Source: Aurifilum marmelostoma
Lineage: Eukaryota; Ascomycota; Sordariomycetes; Diaporthales; Cryphonectriaceae
Reading direction: 5' to 3'
Assembly (NCBI GenBank): GCA_027559495.1
Contig: JAMXSV010000026.1
Location: 310,001 to 374,000 of the forward strand
Length of the DNA: 64,000 nt
Shown: positions 47,921-59,569 of the stretch, one piece after another
How the letters are laid out: each line of letters begins with the position of its first letter
How positions within the stretch are numbered: position 1 is the stretch's first letter
The notes under the pieces: model-generated
Database searches by the model: none
Seen by the model: the letters and a program-made list of their open reading frames with translations, nothing else
What the model was told of the DNA's origin: nothing
Position numbers and translations under genes: made by a program

Positions 47921-48340
47921 TTATGCGCCGGCAGCGATCTTCTCTCCGTCCTTCTCGCTCATGCCCTTCTTCTTTTGCGCGGGTTTCGAGGGGGCGCGCG
48001 GCCGCATGACAGCATCCTGGCCGGACATGCGCCTACCCAGGGCACGTTCTAACTTGGCGCCCAGGGCGAGCTTCTGGAAGACGGTCTGCTGGTCCGTGTT
48101 GAGCTCAACACGCTGCTCGCTCAGCCTCTTGTTGCCCTTGTCCATGCGCTCGATGCTCTCCCCAATGTTCTGGATCTCGGCGACAGCGCTGTCGTTCGTG
48201 GCGGTGGTCTGGACAGTTGGGGCAGTGGAGTAGACGCTGTAGCGGACCGAGGCCCGTGTCGACGTGCGAGTCTGTTCGGAGTCCTTGTCAGACATGTTTG
48301 CTGTGTAGCGGCGGTAGTTGTCTTGTGTTTGTTGGTCCAT
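47921..48340 (-). CDS. Small conserved-looking hypothetical protein
   Basis: No named family recognised. Single exon of 139 residues from ATG at 48340 (MDQQTQDNY); an internal Met at 48298 (MSDKDSEQ) is also possible. The N-terminal half is polar and Ser/Thr-rich (RTSTRASVRYSVYSTAPTVQ). A helical, charged segment (IQNIGESIERMDKGNKRLSEQ, up to VFQKLALGAKLERALGRRMSG) looks like a short coiled coil. The C-terminus is Lys-rich (KPAQKKKGMSEKDGEK), possibly a nuclear signal. GC-rich codon use differs from the surrounding low-complexity DNA, which supports coding. No signal peptide or membrane segment. Confidence 0.65.
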   Translation of the reverse strand: MDQQTQDNYRRYTANMSDKDSEQTRTSTRASVRYSVYSTAPTVQTTATNDSAVAEIQNIGESIERMDKGNKRLSEQRVELNTDQQTVFQKLALGAKLERALGRRMSGQDAVMRPRAPSKPAQKKKGMSEKDGEKIAAGA

Positions 48341-48899
48341 TTCTGCGCCCACAGCACCACGCATTGGCAGATCAAAGGAATGAAAGTTTTTTGCAGAGGA
48401 GCAATGACAGGCGTGAATACAGTAATCTCGGAGAGAGGGAGAGGGAGGTAGGGGGAGGGAAAGAAAGACCAAAGCATAGGTCAGGGTATTTGCAGGTGTA
48501 TAAAGTGTTCGGGTGTGGCGGCCTATAGGGGTTCACCAAAGAACCAAGGTACAACCACAAGCACCGGGGGCAGATTGTTGATATCAGGAAACCTTTGGAT
48601 GTGACGACGTGACGTGACGTGACTGCTAGAGCCAGATAGAGAGGGAGCCTAGACGGAAGCACGGAAGAAACGAGGTACGATCTGCGCAACCCTGGAACAA
48701 AGAACAAAGAGGTGACGTACCGAGGGCGCCATAATTGGGCGGGCTGATTCAAGAGAAGTGGGCATTGTCCGTGGGATGTCGCGCTCGACAGTAGACCAAA
48801 AAAGAAGAAGGAACAAAAAAAAAGATTGTAATAATATAAAAAATAAAAGGCCGTAGGAAGAGGAATGACTAGGGCTCAAAGGGGGATTTCTCAGCTGCG

Positions 48900-49620
48900 T
48901 CGAGGGTGGTTGATGAGGATCCTGAAACGAGAGCACCTTGTCCTTCCTTTCAACCTTTTAGAAAGTCGAGCGAGGGAAGAGGGAGGGTGGTAAGAAAGAG
49001 AGATAGAGAGGGTGAGAGAACCAAGAAAGAAGGAGTAGGTAGAGATTGAGATAAACGGGTCCCGAGCCGGTGGAGAGAGCTGAGATGTCAGGGCAGACAA
49101 AGTTGTTAGACCAGGGGGAGAGGCGACGAGAGGGAGGAGGAGGAGGATGATGATGATGATGATCCAATCAGCGCGCAACCCAGGATACTCTTGGTGGAAA
49201 GAAGTGGAGGGGAGGAGGAAAAGACAAATAAAGAGAGAGAAGAGACGAGAGATAAGTCTTCGAGCCTCGGTCCACGTGAAAGCGATTGTGGCCAACAGTT
49301 GGCCTGTTTCGAAGGTGTTTGGAATAATTCGAGGGGGTAAAAGCACAGGCAGCACGGACTTGACCAGGCAAATCAAGACGGCCAAGTCAGCAGAGAATAA
49401 GTGGACAGAGAGGCTATGGTGTGTGCATGTGTCTGTTTCAATCCACATACAAAGGTCAAGAGAGAAGAAAAGGAAGACAGAGCAAGGAGGGGGGAGAAAG
49501 AGAGAGAACGAGAGAATGGAAAGAAAGAGGAGTCAATTCATGCAGTCCACCCAGAGGTGGTGTGACAGGGAAGGGATGAGGGATGATGGGCGGAAAAGGG
49601 AGGAGAAAGAAGACGTGGGG
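48900..49620 (+). other. Polypurine (GA-rich) tract
   Basis: For about 700 bases the plus strand is dominated by A and G with GAGAGA, GGAGG and GATGAT runs; the minus-strand frames across it (CT-rich, Ser/Leu/Phe) are compositional artefacts. It lies upstream of the minus-strand gene at 47921-48340, so on the transcript side it would be a pyrimidine-rich leader or promoter. Confidence 0.6.
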
Positions 49621-49843
49621 GGGGGGAGCACAATGGATAGGCTGCCTTCGCTTGAATCGCTAACAGGTCAATCGCTGTGGAGGAGAAGGAGGAAGTTGCC
49701 GCTCGCTGCTGCTGTGCTATACCCATGCAGCCGGGTTCCCGCCTGAATCAGGCCTGCAGGGCGGCACCTGCGGCCCTAAACCCACAGCGTGCATGGAGCT
49801 AAACACGTTCAAGGCTTGGTACACTTGTACACCTGTGTCAGTT

Positions 49844-49875
49844 ACTGTACCATAGTGGCACTGTACCATAGTGGC
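49844..49875 (+). repeat. Perfect 16-base tandem duplication with GTAC
   Basis: Two exact copies of ACTGTACCATAGTGGC, followed by a degraded third beginning ACCGTGCC. The unit contains a GTAC core. Confidence 0.85.
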
Positions 49876-52800
49876 ACCGTGCCACCTGTCAAGCCATGCA
49901 GTACAGCATAGCACAGCGCTGGCGTGTCTTTTTTTTTTTTTTTTTTTTTTGCTCTGTTCTTTTTTCCCCTCTCTATTTCTCCCTTTTCTGTTGTTCCTAT
50001 TCAATACGGTTAATCTAGAGGGGGGGGGGGGAGAGAGAGATCCGGGCAGAGACATGGTCACGGTGTCACTCACAGAGACCCATAACAACTGCGCCCGCAG
50101 TGCTGCGGCCACAGATGGCCCATCTGCATGGGGGTGGTGATTGGGAAGATGGGAGGGGGCACGGATGGAAAAGGATGTGCACCGGGATAGCGATAGGCTA
50201 CTGACTGACAGTGTACTGTAGTTGGGTCAGGGTCTCAAGGTGACAGTCTGGCAAGCCACCTAATCAACAAACAAGAACAGGGGCTGTCCCTTCCCCCTCC
50301 TGGGTCCGCCCTACTGTGGCAGTCGTACATAAGTAGCTATGCCCTGGAGGAGCAGCCACAGCCCACTGAGCAGGAGCCCACCACGTCCACCAACACAGCA
50401 GAACCACCCCACTACATATGCACAGAGCACACCCCCTCCCTCTTCTACGATACAGTACTAAGGCTGCCCAACCCTACCCCACTCTTACTGCTGTGCGATC
50501 GGTTCTTACAGCGTCTTTATGCAGGATAACCTCCGCCGCTACGGCGTTTCAAACCCACATGGCAAGCGTCCATCGAAAGGAACATCCACTGCGCCCTTGA
50601 CGCGTGGATAACAGGGATTCCCAGATCTCAGCGGATACAGGGGTTGGTGTATACGTACGAGCGGTAAGTGCCATGAGATGTGAAGTCATCGATTGATGCC
50701 CGGCATCACTTGCTGCTATGACTGCTATCGCATGCACGTACATGCGGACTTACGTATGCAATCTGCACTGCCATTTCTTGACCACGTCATTTCCATTTGT
50801 TTTCATCATAATCATCGGCTTGTAAAACGGCCAGGGGAAAACCCCCATGCTCTGAAATCTGCCCAAAGGCATCCAGGCCATCTAAAGTTCCGATCGGAAT
50901 TCCTTGCGACTTATTCAGCAGCACCGCGGTCGGATCTTGAAGAGGGTGGTGGTCAGACTCCGCCGCCCTAGCAGGGAGGGAGAAGAAAGAGGAACGAGGA
51001 AAAGAAAGGGAACAAGAGGAGGGGAAGGATGGAGCAGGATCTGTGTGAGACGGTGATACAGCAGCACGACCGGGCTGCACAATATGACGGCCCAGAACCA
51101 GGATCAGGACAGTGGAGCCAGGATAAAATGACCAAGACATGGACAGCTTCGGCTCATCTCATCATATGTCTTCCTGTGCAGGACAGTACTACCATTCTAT
51201 GTCCTTATGTACCTGTCGCTGCTCATCATCACTTATCCTGTCATGCTTCCCCGCTATGCGACCTGTCAACTGGCCCGACCTTGTCGTCCGCCTCCTTTCA
51301 TTTGTTGATGATTTTTTTTTTCTTTCAACCTAAGTTTCTATTTATTTTCCTTCTCTAGTTCCACTCTTCAAGTGTCACTTTTATCTTTCCCCTGCTCAAT
51401 CTATCTTGCTGCGTTGTTGGGACTGTGGTCTGATATGATGACTCACGAATCCGACAGTGATATTCTTCATAATTTGCCGGTTCATGGTTGCTTTTCAAGG
51501 GTCCGTCTGTCTCCTAGTGTTGACTTGTCACTTATGTCTCGGCGCCATATCCCGCCCAAGACCCCCAAGGTGGGTGTGCGGCGGGCTTCCCTTGGGTGGA
51601 CACTTTGGCATTCCTGCCTGGAGGGCTTCGCCTTGTTGAGGCAGAAGAGAAATACACAACACACGATAGACAAACACAGTGGACCTGAGAAAACACACGA
51701 GAGATGTAGAGAAAAGCATCCAGGAGATGGTATACGACAAGGTTTCTTGGCTGCATCTCAAAATGACTTAACCTCAACCTCATCACCTATCCGTCTGCTT
51801 CTTTTGGAAAAAGAGGCGAGGGGAAAAGGAGACAAGATCGGGTCGGTGGAGCAGCCAGGAGGATCCCGCCTCATTCGCCGTCAGAGCCATCCCTGCCTCG
51901 CGTGTGCAGCACGTGGCTAAAATGTCTAAACAGACCGGATCACTTTTTTGGGTTTGGGGGCCTGACAGGCCGGCGGGTCAAGGACGTCCGTCTGTGCCAA
52001 CAAGAATAAAGAAAAAGGCGCCCTAAGGTCTTTGTCTCATCTCTCCACCATCCATCCATCGCCCTGCCCATCTGGTCCACCAGGGTCCTCCCCTCCCTGC
52101 CTCCTTCTGCACTTCCTCTTTGCTCCAGCCTTGATCGAGTGTTCGGGGCAGCAGCAAGGGACTCCGAGGTGAGATCGCTAATTACGAGAAGAGATGAGCT
52201 CGATATGTGGGCTGATGGACGGCCGGCTTTGGTTCCGCAGCACCCCATTGGGCATCTGCTGCGAAAATAGAAAAAGAAGAAGGCAAAAAAAAGAATAAAG
52301 AGTACTTTGTAAAGAGGGTCTTGGCGGGTGTTGGAAGGATTCGGATCAGCAAGCATCCTTCTCAACCCGGACAGGTCAATCGTCGGCCAACATGACACGA
52401 CAAGAGTCCGCGTATCCCTCGTGACAAACAGTCAACCGTGTTGGCGCAAGAGTCCGGGTCTTTCGGTCCTTCGGTCTCGTGCCTGGGCAACTCGAGTCTC
52501 TCGGGTGTCTCTCTTCTCCAGCCTTTTCTCTGTCTACTTTGCAAAAGTCAATCCCGTGTGTCCTTGGATAGTATTGAAAATCTTGACTAAACGAATCGGC
52601 TGCGGAACATGATCCGCACGTCTCTCGTATTGTGATGTGCGCATCACCAGAGGGAAAGAGAACATGCCCTTGCGCAACCACACCCAACATTGCTAGAGCC
52701 AGCCTAAACAGCTGACCGACCGGTCACACAGCTCGATCCCTCGTTCCTTTTAGTGATTCTGGCCAGCAAGCCGTCGCGTCTCTCTAGCCTCCCTCCCCCC

Positions 52801-55310
52801 CGTCTTATTCTTGTTGGGGCCAGACCCGAGCAGGCGGACAGCGATATCACTTCCTGCTGTTCTTGAGTTAGTTTGCCGGGGAGCTAGCTGTATTAGACCG
52901 TGCCCGCCAGCCATCATACCATACAGGTCGATTCTTCCCGCGTTCCAGACGATCTACGGAGGCACTAATGAAGTTGGGAGGAGGGGAAGGTTCAACGAGG
53001 CTATGTTGGGAAAAGCGGTCAGCGAAAGTACACGGCTGAGTTCTCGGGAGGAAAGATGCTAGGAACACAAAGAGCCCTCTAGGGGGTTGGCGCTGCCTCT
53101 GCTCCTATGATGAAGATCCTCGTAGCTGTGATGATGGCTCATCTCTCCAGTGTCAAAATAATGGAGGTTTAAGGGACGGTCATAATTTCGAAGATCGGGT
53201 CCCTCGGATCACGTGCAAGACATTTCGGTAAGATGAAGGCCAGGACAGGACGGAAGCAGAGGTGCTACTGATCAAATGGTGCTGTGGTCAGTTAGTGAAA
53301 CACGCTTGTGTACATAGACAGAGAGATTATGCATATTTTGAAGTCATCACCATTGTCTCGTGGGCCCGCAAGCCTTCTTATTAATACAGGATAGACAGTA
53401 ATCAAGTATCCTATACTGAGTTATGTAGAAATTCAGGTGTAGTTTTGTCCCAAGGCACAAGTGAGAATCGCTGCCAGGCCAATTGTATCTTGTCTGGAGT
53501 TCGATAACATGGTTCCTGCATCCTGTGGACTTTCAGCACAAGAGCATCGTTGCCAATCACATTCTCTTGGGTTCCAATATTCCATGATAACAGCCTTCAG
53601 CCAGGCTGGAAATCGCTAATGCAACACAAACACTCTGTGTAAGCACTGTCACAGTGGGGACATGATGCTACACAGATGAAAGAAGGGTATGTCGATACTG
53701 GGCAGCAGACAACATCATCAGGACATTATGTAGCTACATAGCGTGTGTAAATATCTTAACCCGGGTGGTTCGCTATCCTTGGTCAAGCAATATTATACAG
53801 AGTGAAATGAAAAGAAGAAAGGTACGTGAAACACGCAGCTTTCTGTATAAGTAGGCACTGTCGTGTGCTCGCAACACCTTCATGTCAATGTCCAGGAACA
53901 GGTTATTGCCTAGGCATCTTACAGCCCTGAGAATTGGATGGCTGATAATATCTTATGGTCAAAATAAAAACACACCAGATGTCATCTTATTGCTCTGTAT
54001 ATCAATGTTGTGATTTGCGCTGTAAGCAGGAAGGTCGACCCGCTCATATCCATATTCCCAGATGCATTTCCCAGAGTTAATGGTAGCCCTGCTATCAGAC
54101 AACAAAGTGTTCCTCACAAAGATACTTGATTGTTGGTTCTGATAGCCATAGTGCATCTTTCTGGTGGTACATGGAAGCACCTCCTTCATTACGATTGGGT
54201 TGTATGTTTAGGGTTTGAGGCAATGTGTTTCAGTTGTTAAGAAATCACAGTCAGAGAAAACGGTAGACACCGCAAGGCCATCAATCTATCAATCACCAGG
54301 CTACCAATATGACCTTTCTTGACTGGCCTCTCTGATTCTGCAGTGCGGGGCGACAAGATGCATCATAGTTGGAGCCTCTGTGAGTGATGGTTAGCTCTAG
54401 TGTTTAAACACAGACTCACTAATATACATATCCCTTCACTCATATACTGCAGGCTACCCATATATTGACTATGTATATACTTCTGCTGCGCATAAGAGAC
54501 CGAAAACTCTCAACTGGCTGAAATTGATGATTATCTATACATCTCATGGGTCTTTAATTATTCATGGAGCCTGCAACCACTATTCTCGTTATCGTCATGA
54601 CCCCGAGGTCTAGCTGAGAGTAGCCATAGCTTTCGCAATGTCGCATTGCAACTCATAACAAGGACGAGACAGGGGAGGCAAGACATTGACAGGTGTAAAG
54701 TATGATGAAGAAGGGCTGTGCTGACTGTCATGAAAGTCACTGTGCCCATGGCTGCTGGATGGAGAATTTTGATACAGATTAGAGTAGACAGAAATCCCGT
54801 TCATACTTCATCCAGTCATTAGTTTCATAGCCATACAGGTCCATATTAGCGCACTTTATTACGTCTATCCATTTACTCGATCCGAAGGCTGGGGTTATCT
54901 CGAACTTGACAGTCGTCTTTCCTGTATCACGTACATAAACCGGTCGTTGTGGCCCATGTGTTCTACAGAAAATGCAAGCTACAACTCTAGAGCCCAGATA
55001 GGAGAATGATAACGCCCCAAGAGAGAAGAATTTGAAAAGTCTCTTTAAGACAAAGATTGTTTCTCGCCAATTTCTTTCCCTCCTATTCCTCTATGACGCT
55101 GTAAAACTCTCTTGAGGCTGTATTTGGTCCATCTTAGCCCAGAGATGAGACCCTTGTGATGACCCTCTTTGGGCGGCCAGGACAACCACGAGACTCGATG
55201 GGTTACGACGACCCCGAGACACGTTGGGCTTTTGATATTGTAAGGTTGCGTGTCAGCCAAGAATACTCTTTCATAAGTTAGGTGGGTATTTGTGGAGAAG
55301 GGAAATGGGT

Positions 55311-55769
55311 TCAGTAATTTGTCCATTGGTCTGGGAAGAAAGATGGGGACACGAACAACACAAGACAAGATGGCAGGGGAAGAAACCAGAAGCCAAACAA
55401 AGGAAAGAAATAAAAAGAGAAAGCCTCACGGGATGGAGTGCACATCCGGCAGCAACAGTGATTACACACAACGTCGTGATCCCACTGCCCTGTCGCGGCG
55501 TTGAGCTCGATCCTCGGGCGGTTGAAGATACACCAACCCAGCAGGTTGGGCCCCTGGTGACACTGGCAGCAGTTCCAGACGCCACCTCTCTCGAGGAAGT
55601 AACAGAGCTGGTTGGTGCAGTGGGCGTCCGAGTCGACGGGGAGCGAGTAGGTCGTTCTCGCACAGGGGAGGATCGAGCCTGTGGTACGGTCGAGCTGTGC
55701 AGAGACACAGTAGAGAAAAGTCACAGACATGTGCTGGCATGGGTGCCTCTTGGGGTGTCCGACACACAT
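55311..55769 (-). CDS. Cysteine-rich putative metal-binding protein, family copy 1
   Basis: Unknown function. Exon 1 is 55769..55430 and a second short exon is 55330..55311 (GTGAGG donor, CCCAG acceptor), giving 119 residues; unspliced, the same frame gives 152 with a hydrophobic tail that looks intronic. It has 15 cysteines and no signal peptide. N-terminal pattern: Cys2, Cys11, His13 and Tyr20-Cys21. Then ILPCARTTYSLP, and the core at Cys51, Cys56, Trp65, Cys67, Cys68, Cys70 and Cys80 (GVWNCCQCHQGPNLLGWC), and the end Cys102-x-His-x-Cys105-Cys106-x-x-x-Cys110-Thr-Pro. The spacing is the same as in the copies at 59.6 and 62.3 kb. CC-x-C and C-x-H-x-CC clusters suggest bound zinc inside the cell, but that is inference. 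An alternative is a disulfide-rich effector, made unlikely by the missing signal peptide. Confidence 0.72.
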   Translation of the reverse strand: MCVGHPKRHPCQHMSVTFLYCVSAQLDRTTGSILPCARTTYSLPVDSDAHCTNQLCYFLERGGVWNCCQCHQGPNLLGWCIFNRPRIELNAATGQWDHDVVCNHCCCRMCTPSREAFSFYFFPLFGFWFLPLPSCLVLFVSPSFFPDQWTNY

Positions 55770-56640
55770 CTCGATCGAGCCGAGGAAAAGGAGGAGAATA
55801 AAGAGGACGAGGAGGAGGAAGCGGCCTGTGTCGATCTGTAATAATGAGTAAATAATATGTAAGTATTAATGCCTTGAAAACAGAAAGTCTGACCAATCCA
55901 CCGCGTCCTGTCGCACTTACATCAATACCGATTTAATATGAGAGGCGGGCCAGCAATTTCTATCCCCTTCTTTTCCCTCTCTTGATCGCCCTGAGGATAT
56001 TTTAGTTGTACATGAGAAACGTTGTGGGAAAAAAACAGGGCTTACGAAGTCGTCTCTTGTGGCCATGTACTCACCTCGAGGATTCAGACATCAATATATC
56101 ACAGTAACCTTCCATATCAAAATTGATCACTTTCCATCTACCGGACTACTAATCAAAGGAGGGGGAGCGGTCGAGATCTCGGCCAAGTGCACACTGACAA
56201 GCCGTCGATCTTGATCCGTAGATCAGAGACATACATGTTGATTGGGCCTCGACGAGAAAAGAAGTAATATTACTTGCTGCCTTGAGAAGAATTTGACGAC
56301 GGCCACCAGCAGACCGCCCCCCCTCTTGGCTCGGGAAAAGATGACCTGTATGCATGCATGCATGCCTGCCTGCATATGCATAATTTGATTCACTTCATAT
56401 GATGATGAGATAGAGGGGAGAGACAGCGCGCGGGATGCTATCGTCCTCTCCTTCAATCATGACAATGTGACGTGTCCTAGGATCTGGAACACGAGGGAGA
56501 AGGAAGCAAGTTTGATGGGGGGGGAAAAACGAAAAAAAAAAAAGAAGAAGAAGAAGAAACAACACCCCCCCCCCCCCATCAAAAACAGACGGCTGGGTGC
56601 TGCCGGCAGCGCAAGTGGACACCCAAACAAAGCACAAACC

Positions 56641-56666
56641 AAAAAAAAAAAAAAAAAAAAAAAAAA
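56641..56666 (+). repeat. Poly-A tract
   Basis: Twenty-six A residues followed by (GA)n. A nearby C-run and GAA repeats make this one of several simple-sequence islands in the gene-poor arm. Confidence 0.8.
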
Positions 56667-58229
56667 GAGAGAGAGAGTAAGAAAACGAATCCAAACATGC
56701 CTCGGATCTACAGTACGCCCTTGTTGGGGATCTCGGTAGTTGGGAATCACTCGATACCCAATGGATGGAGCCAACGTTGCTTTGCAGGTGGGCCGTCGCG
56801 TGAAGATGCAGGGGCGCACAAAAGGTCCCAAGCAGACGGACGCTGCTGTGACTAAATTATTAAATGGGTTTGGGTGTGTGTCTGTCTCGCTGACAGTGAT
56901 CCGACAGCAGTGTAGTACCACTCCAATCCACTCAGGCCTGACTGACTTGAAGTCATCAGATCTCATCTCATTTTCTCTTCTCGCTCTTACACACACAAGG
57001 AATGTCACATGGTCGCGCGAGTGCGGTCCAAGGCGAGAATGAAAAAAGCCCCTCAGAACAGAAAGAGTCTGATTCTCAGTCCCCAAGGTGACACCTCGGA
57101 TCCCCTGGAACGGGTACTTCCTTGTGGCACACCTGGCGCGATCACGCAGACAGCCCTGGCCCATCCATCTTTCTGCCTTCAGCTTCAGCTTTTTCGCCTT
57201 GTATACATGTGTGAGGCGAGGTGACACGGCATACATGCAGAGCACTGCACAACATTCATTATTATGCGGTGCTTCACCGGCAGTCGGCCTAGCCACATCA
57301 TCATATGGAATCATTGGTCTTGTTTTTTTTTTTCTTTTCTCTTTCTTTTTTTCTTCTTCTAATTAATATGGCTCTCGTCGGGCAATAACAGTAATTACCA
57401 ACAGCTCTCTTGCCCTCTCTCTCCGTCTGATCTGCACAGCTGCAGGCTGCGTGTCTTACATTAATGTTTGACCAGATCTGAACTAAATCTCTCTTGCATC
57501 CCGATCGCGGTCTCGGAAGACGCCGCTGTAGGAGAGAGATTAGCTCGTAGTTCGGGTCATATTCCGCTGACTTGGGTGGGAGGAAAACAGCACAAGTAAA
57601 CTTTACAGCCATTGTCTCTCCACCTCCGAGGCGTGAGAGAGAGGAAGAGGGGAAGGGCCGGCCAGGGGGGGCAATCTGTCTGGAATCCGAATCTTGTCGG
57701 TATTGTCTTCCTTGCCTTGCTGGGGTGTGACACAGTGATCCAACGTTGCCTTTTCCCGACACACTGCGGATACACCTGAAAACGGCACACAGGTTTGGTT
57801 TGAGTTGCACATTTCAGCTCGCTGCCTTGTCATTTTGGCGTTGTTCCCCTTTGCCCCCACCCTTTGCTCCCCGGTTTTTTGCCACCCGTGGTAGGTCAAG
57901 GAGGGTCTTGTGGAGAGAATAGAGAAAGATGACACATGCGGAACTGTTAGGACGGTTGGGCAGACACGCAGGAGCCAGGGCTGTGGGCACAGTTGGGGGC
58001 CTCGCTTTCTCTATCTCGTCCTCCTTTCCTCTCTCACTCCCCTGCCACTTTCTCTCTCATCATGCTTGGGCTTTATAGACACCTGCCTTGTTGAGACAGG
58101 TTTTGGGCATAGGATATCAGAGCACGGATGGATGTCGACCTAGGACCCTGTTCCAAGGGGGGGGGGGGGTGAAAATGAAGCTGGGAACATGGTCAAAGTC
58201 GGGTCGGAATCGCCAGTTACGGAACACGA

Positions 58230-58232
<3 letters not shown>

Positions 58233-58325
<93 letters not shown>

Positions 58326-58328
58326 ACG
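58233..58328 (+). repeat. (CA)n microsatellite, over 40 units
   Basis: An almost uninterrupted CA/AC run, broken only near the right end (CAAACACACAC). A G-run at about 58158-58168 precedes it. Length is likely polymorphic. Confidence 0.95.
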
Positions 58329-59569
58329 ACCACCCCCCACCCACCACAGCATCCCCGCCGTCAGCCTTGACGCTGCATTGAGCCTAGCTGCTTCTAGGAG
58401 AGGGGGGCCCCGGCGAGCTTTTGGCGGCATCTGTATGCGAGATCCCAGCCTGCCTGCATATTGGTGCGGCCTTCCTGTAGATCCGGAGACCCATCTTTTC
58501 TTTTTTTTTTGCTTTCTTTTTTCTAACCCTTCCCCTCCTCTTTCCACATCATCCCATAGTACTATACAGTAGTGAGATTGTGGCACACCAGCAAGGGGGC
58601 CCGATCAAGGAGGGTTTTGTGGCAGCCGCCACCTCGTCCCGGTGTCTTGGGTCGAAGGGTCCTTTCTTCTTGTTCTGCGCAAGGGCCGTAAGGGGAGCGA
58701 GCCGCACGCGCTGTTTGCCTCTTCCTGTTATTTTTCTCTTCTCTTCGCATTTTGAGTTCACCCGTGTAGAAACCAGAGCTCCTGGCTCCTGCTCAGCAGA
58801 CACCACGTTCTAGACACATCCACAAATCATAGTTGTATATTGTATTCTGGTGGTCTTAATATGATGAGTAAGTCAAACCGCGTAAATTAACAGGACCATG
58901 GTTCTTCAGGCCCAACATGCGCTGCCCACCATGGGCTACCCACCCTTCCTCGTCTATGTTCGCCCCCACATCGAACAACCGAGACCAGGCCAAAGGATCT
59001 GGGCATTTCAGACAATGAGCACATGTGTCTATTGCATATGGCGATCATACGATGATCTTACTTTTCTGTTGGGCAGCAACGCTAGACGATGCTATGTCCC
59101 GGGCCTTGTATCATAATCTATCACATCTCAGATATTATTATAGGCGCCCTCCCACTATTCTTTCTTTTTTTTTTTTTTTTTCCCCTTCTTTTCGTTCCAA
59201 ATTAGCTGTGCCTCCTAAACGTCTTTCTGCCTTTGTGTGCCCCAGCATAGTGCATCGGCACAGTCTCATGGAAGATGAAAATTGTTCGTCAATTGTACTC
59301 TAATACAGATACCGTCCATCTCTTTCTCTAAGTATGGGATTCTTTGTGTAAGTGTGTTGTGACCCGATAGCATTTTTCTCCCTGTGGGATCATTAAGGGT
59401 ACGGGCAAGCCATGTCGGCTGTCTAGCTCAAGTTGATCCTGATGACGATGTTGGTGATTGATGATGATGACAACAAAGATAATGATGAATGATGACGATG
59501 ATGAGAGAATGAGGATCCTCCCTCTCTGTCCTCCCCTTCTCCCTTGACAACCCAGCTCATCAGGGAAGT

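Larger units (their letters stand above)
48341..55310. other. Seven-kilobase gene-poor region
   Basis: No gene could be supported. The left part (48.9-49.6 kb) is purine-rich on the plus strand. GTAC motifs cluster at 49.8-50.8 kb, and long homopolymers occur (for example T22 at 49929-49950). The right part (53.1-55.0 kb) is AT-richer with only short frames. Two minus-strand frames (54804-54610 and 54189-53959) look faintly protein-like but have no homology or splicing I can argue. Confidence 0.45.
55770..59569. other. Low-complexity spacer between cysteine-rich copies 1 and 2
   Basis: No gene supported. It contains TGCATGCA repeats at about 56350-56380, homopolymers (C-run at 56567-56577, A26 at 56641-56666), and the long CA microsatellite. 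Frames at 58.1-58.6 kb are produced by that microsatellite. It should hold the promoter of copy 1 and the 3' end of copy 2. Confidence 0.5.

Noticed and set aside
48891..49746. Overlapping frames of 180-200 codons on both strands
   Set aside because: Produced by the polypurine tract; composition is extremely biased (Arg/Glu/Lys or Ser/Leu/Phe) and there is no domain.
51372..51920. 182-codon plus-strand frame
   Set aside because: No recognised motif, no consistent codon bias and competing frames of similar length on the other strand.
52930..53060. Frame containing TIYGGTNEV, like the C-terminus of acyl-CoA dehydrogenases
   Set aside because: Only about nine residues match; flanking residues, upstream exons and the catalytic region are absent. 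Too short to call even a relic.
53959..54189. 76-residue minus-strand frame with aromatic residues
   Set aside because: Isolated, AT-rich, no start context or splice partners; probably chance.
54610..54804. 64-residue minus-strand frame rich in Ser and His
   Set aside because: Looks mildly protein-like, but there is no homologous motif, no continuation by splicing that I could defend, and no coding-type GC bias.
58117..58586. Long Thr-His or Cys-Val repeat frames on both strands
   Set aside because: Direct translation of the CA/GT microsatellite; no coding meaning.
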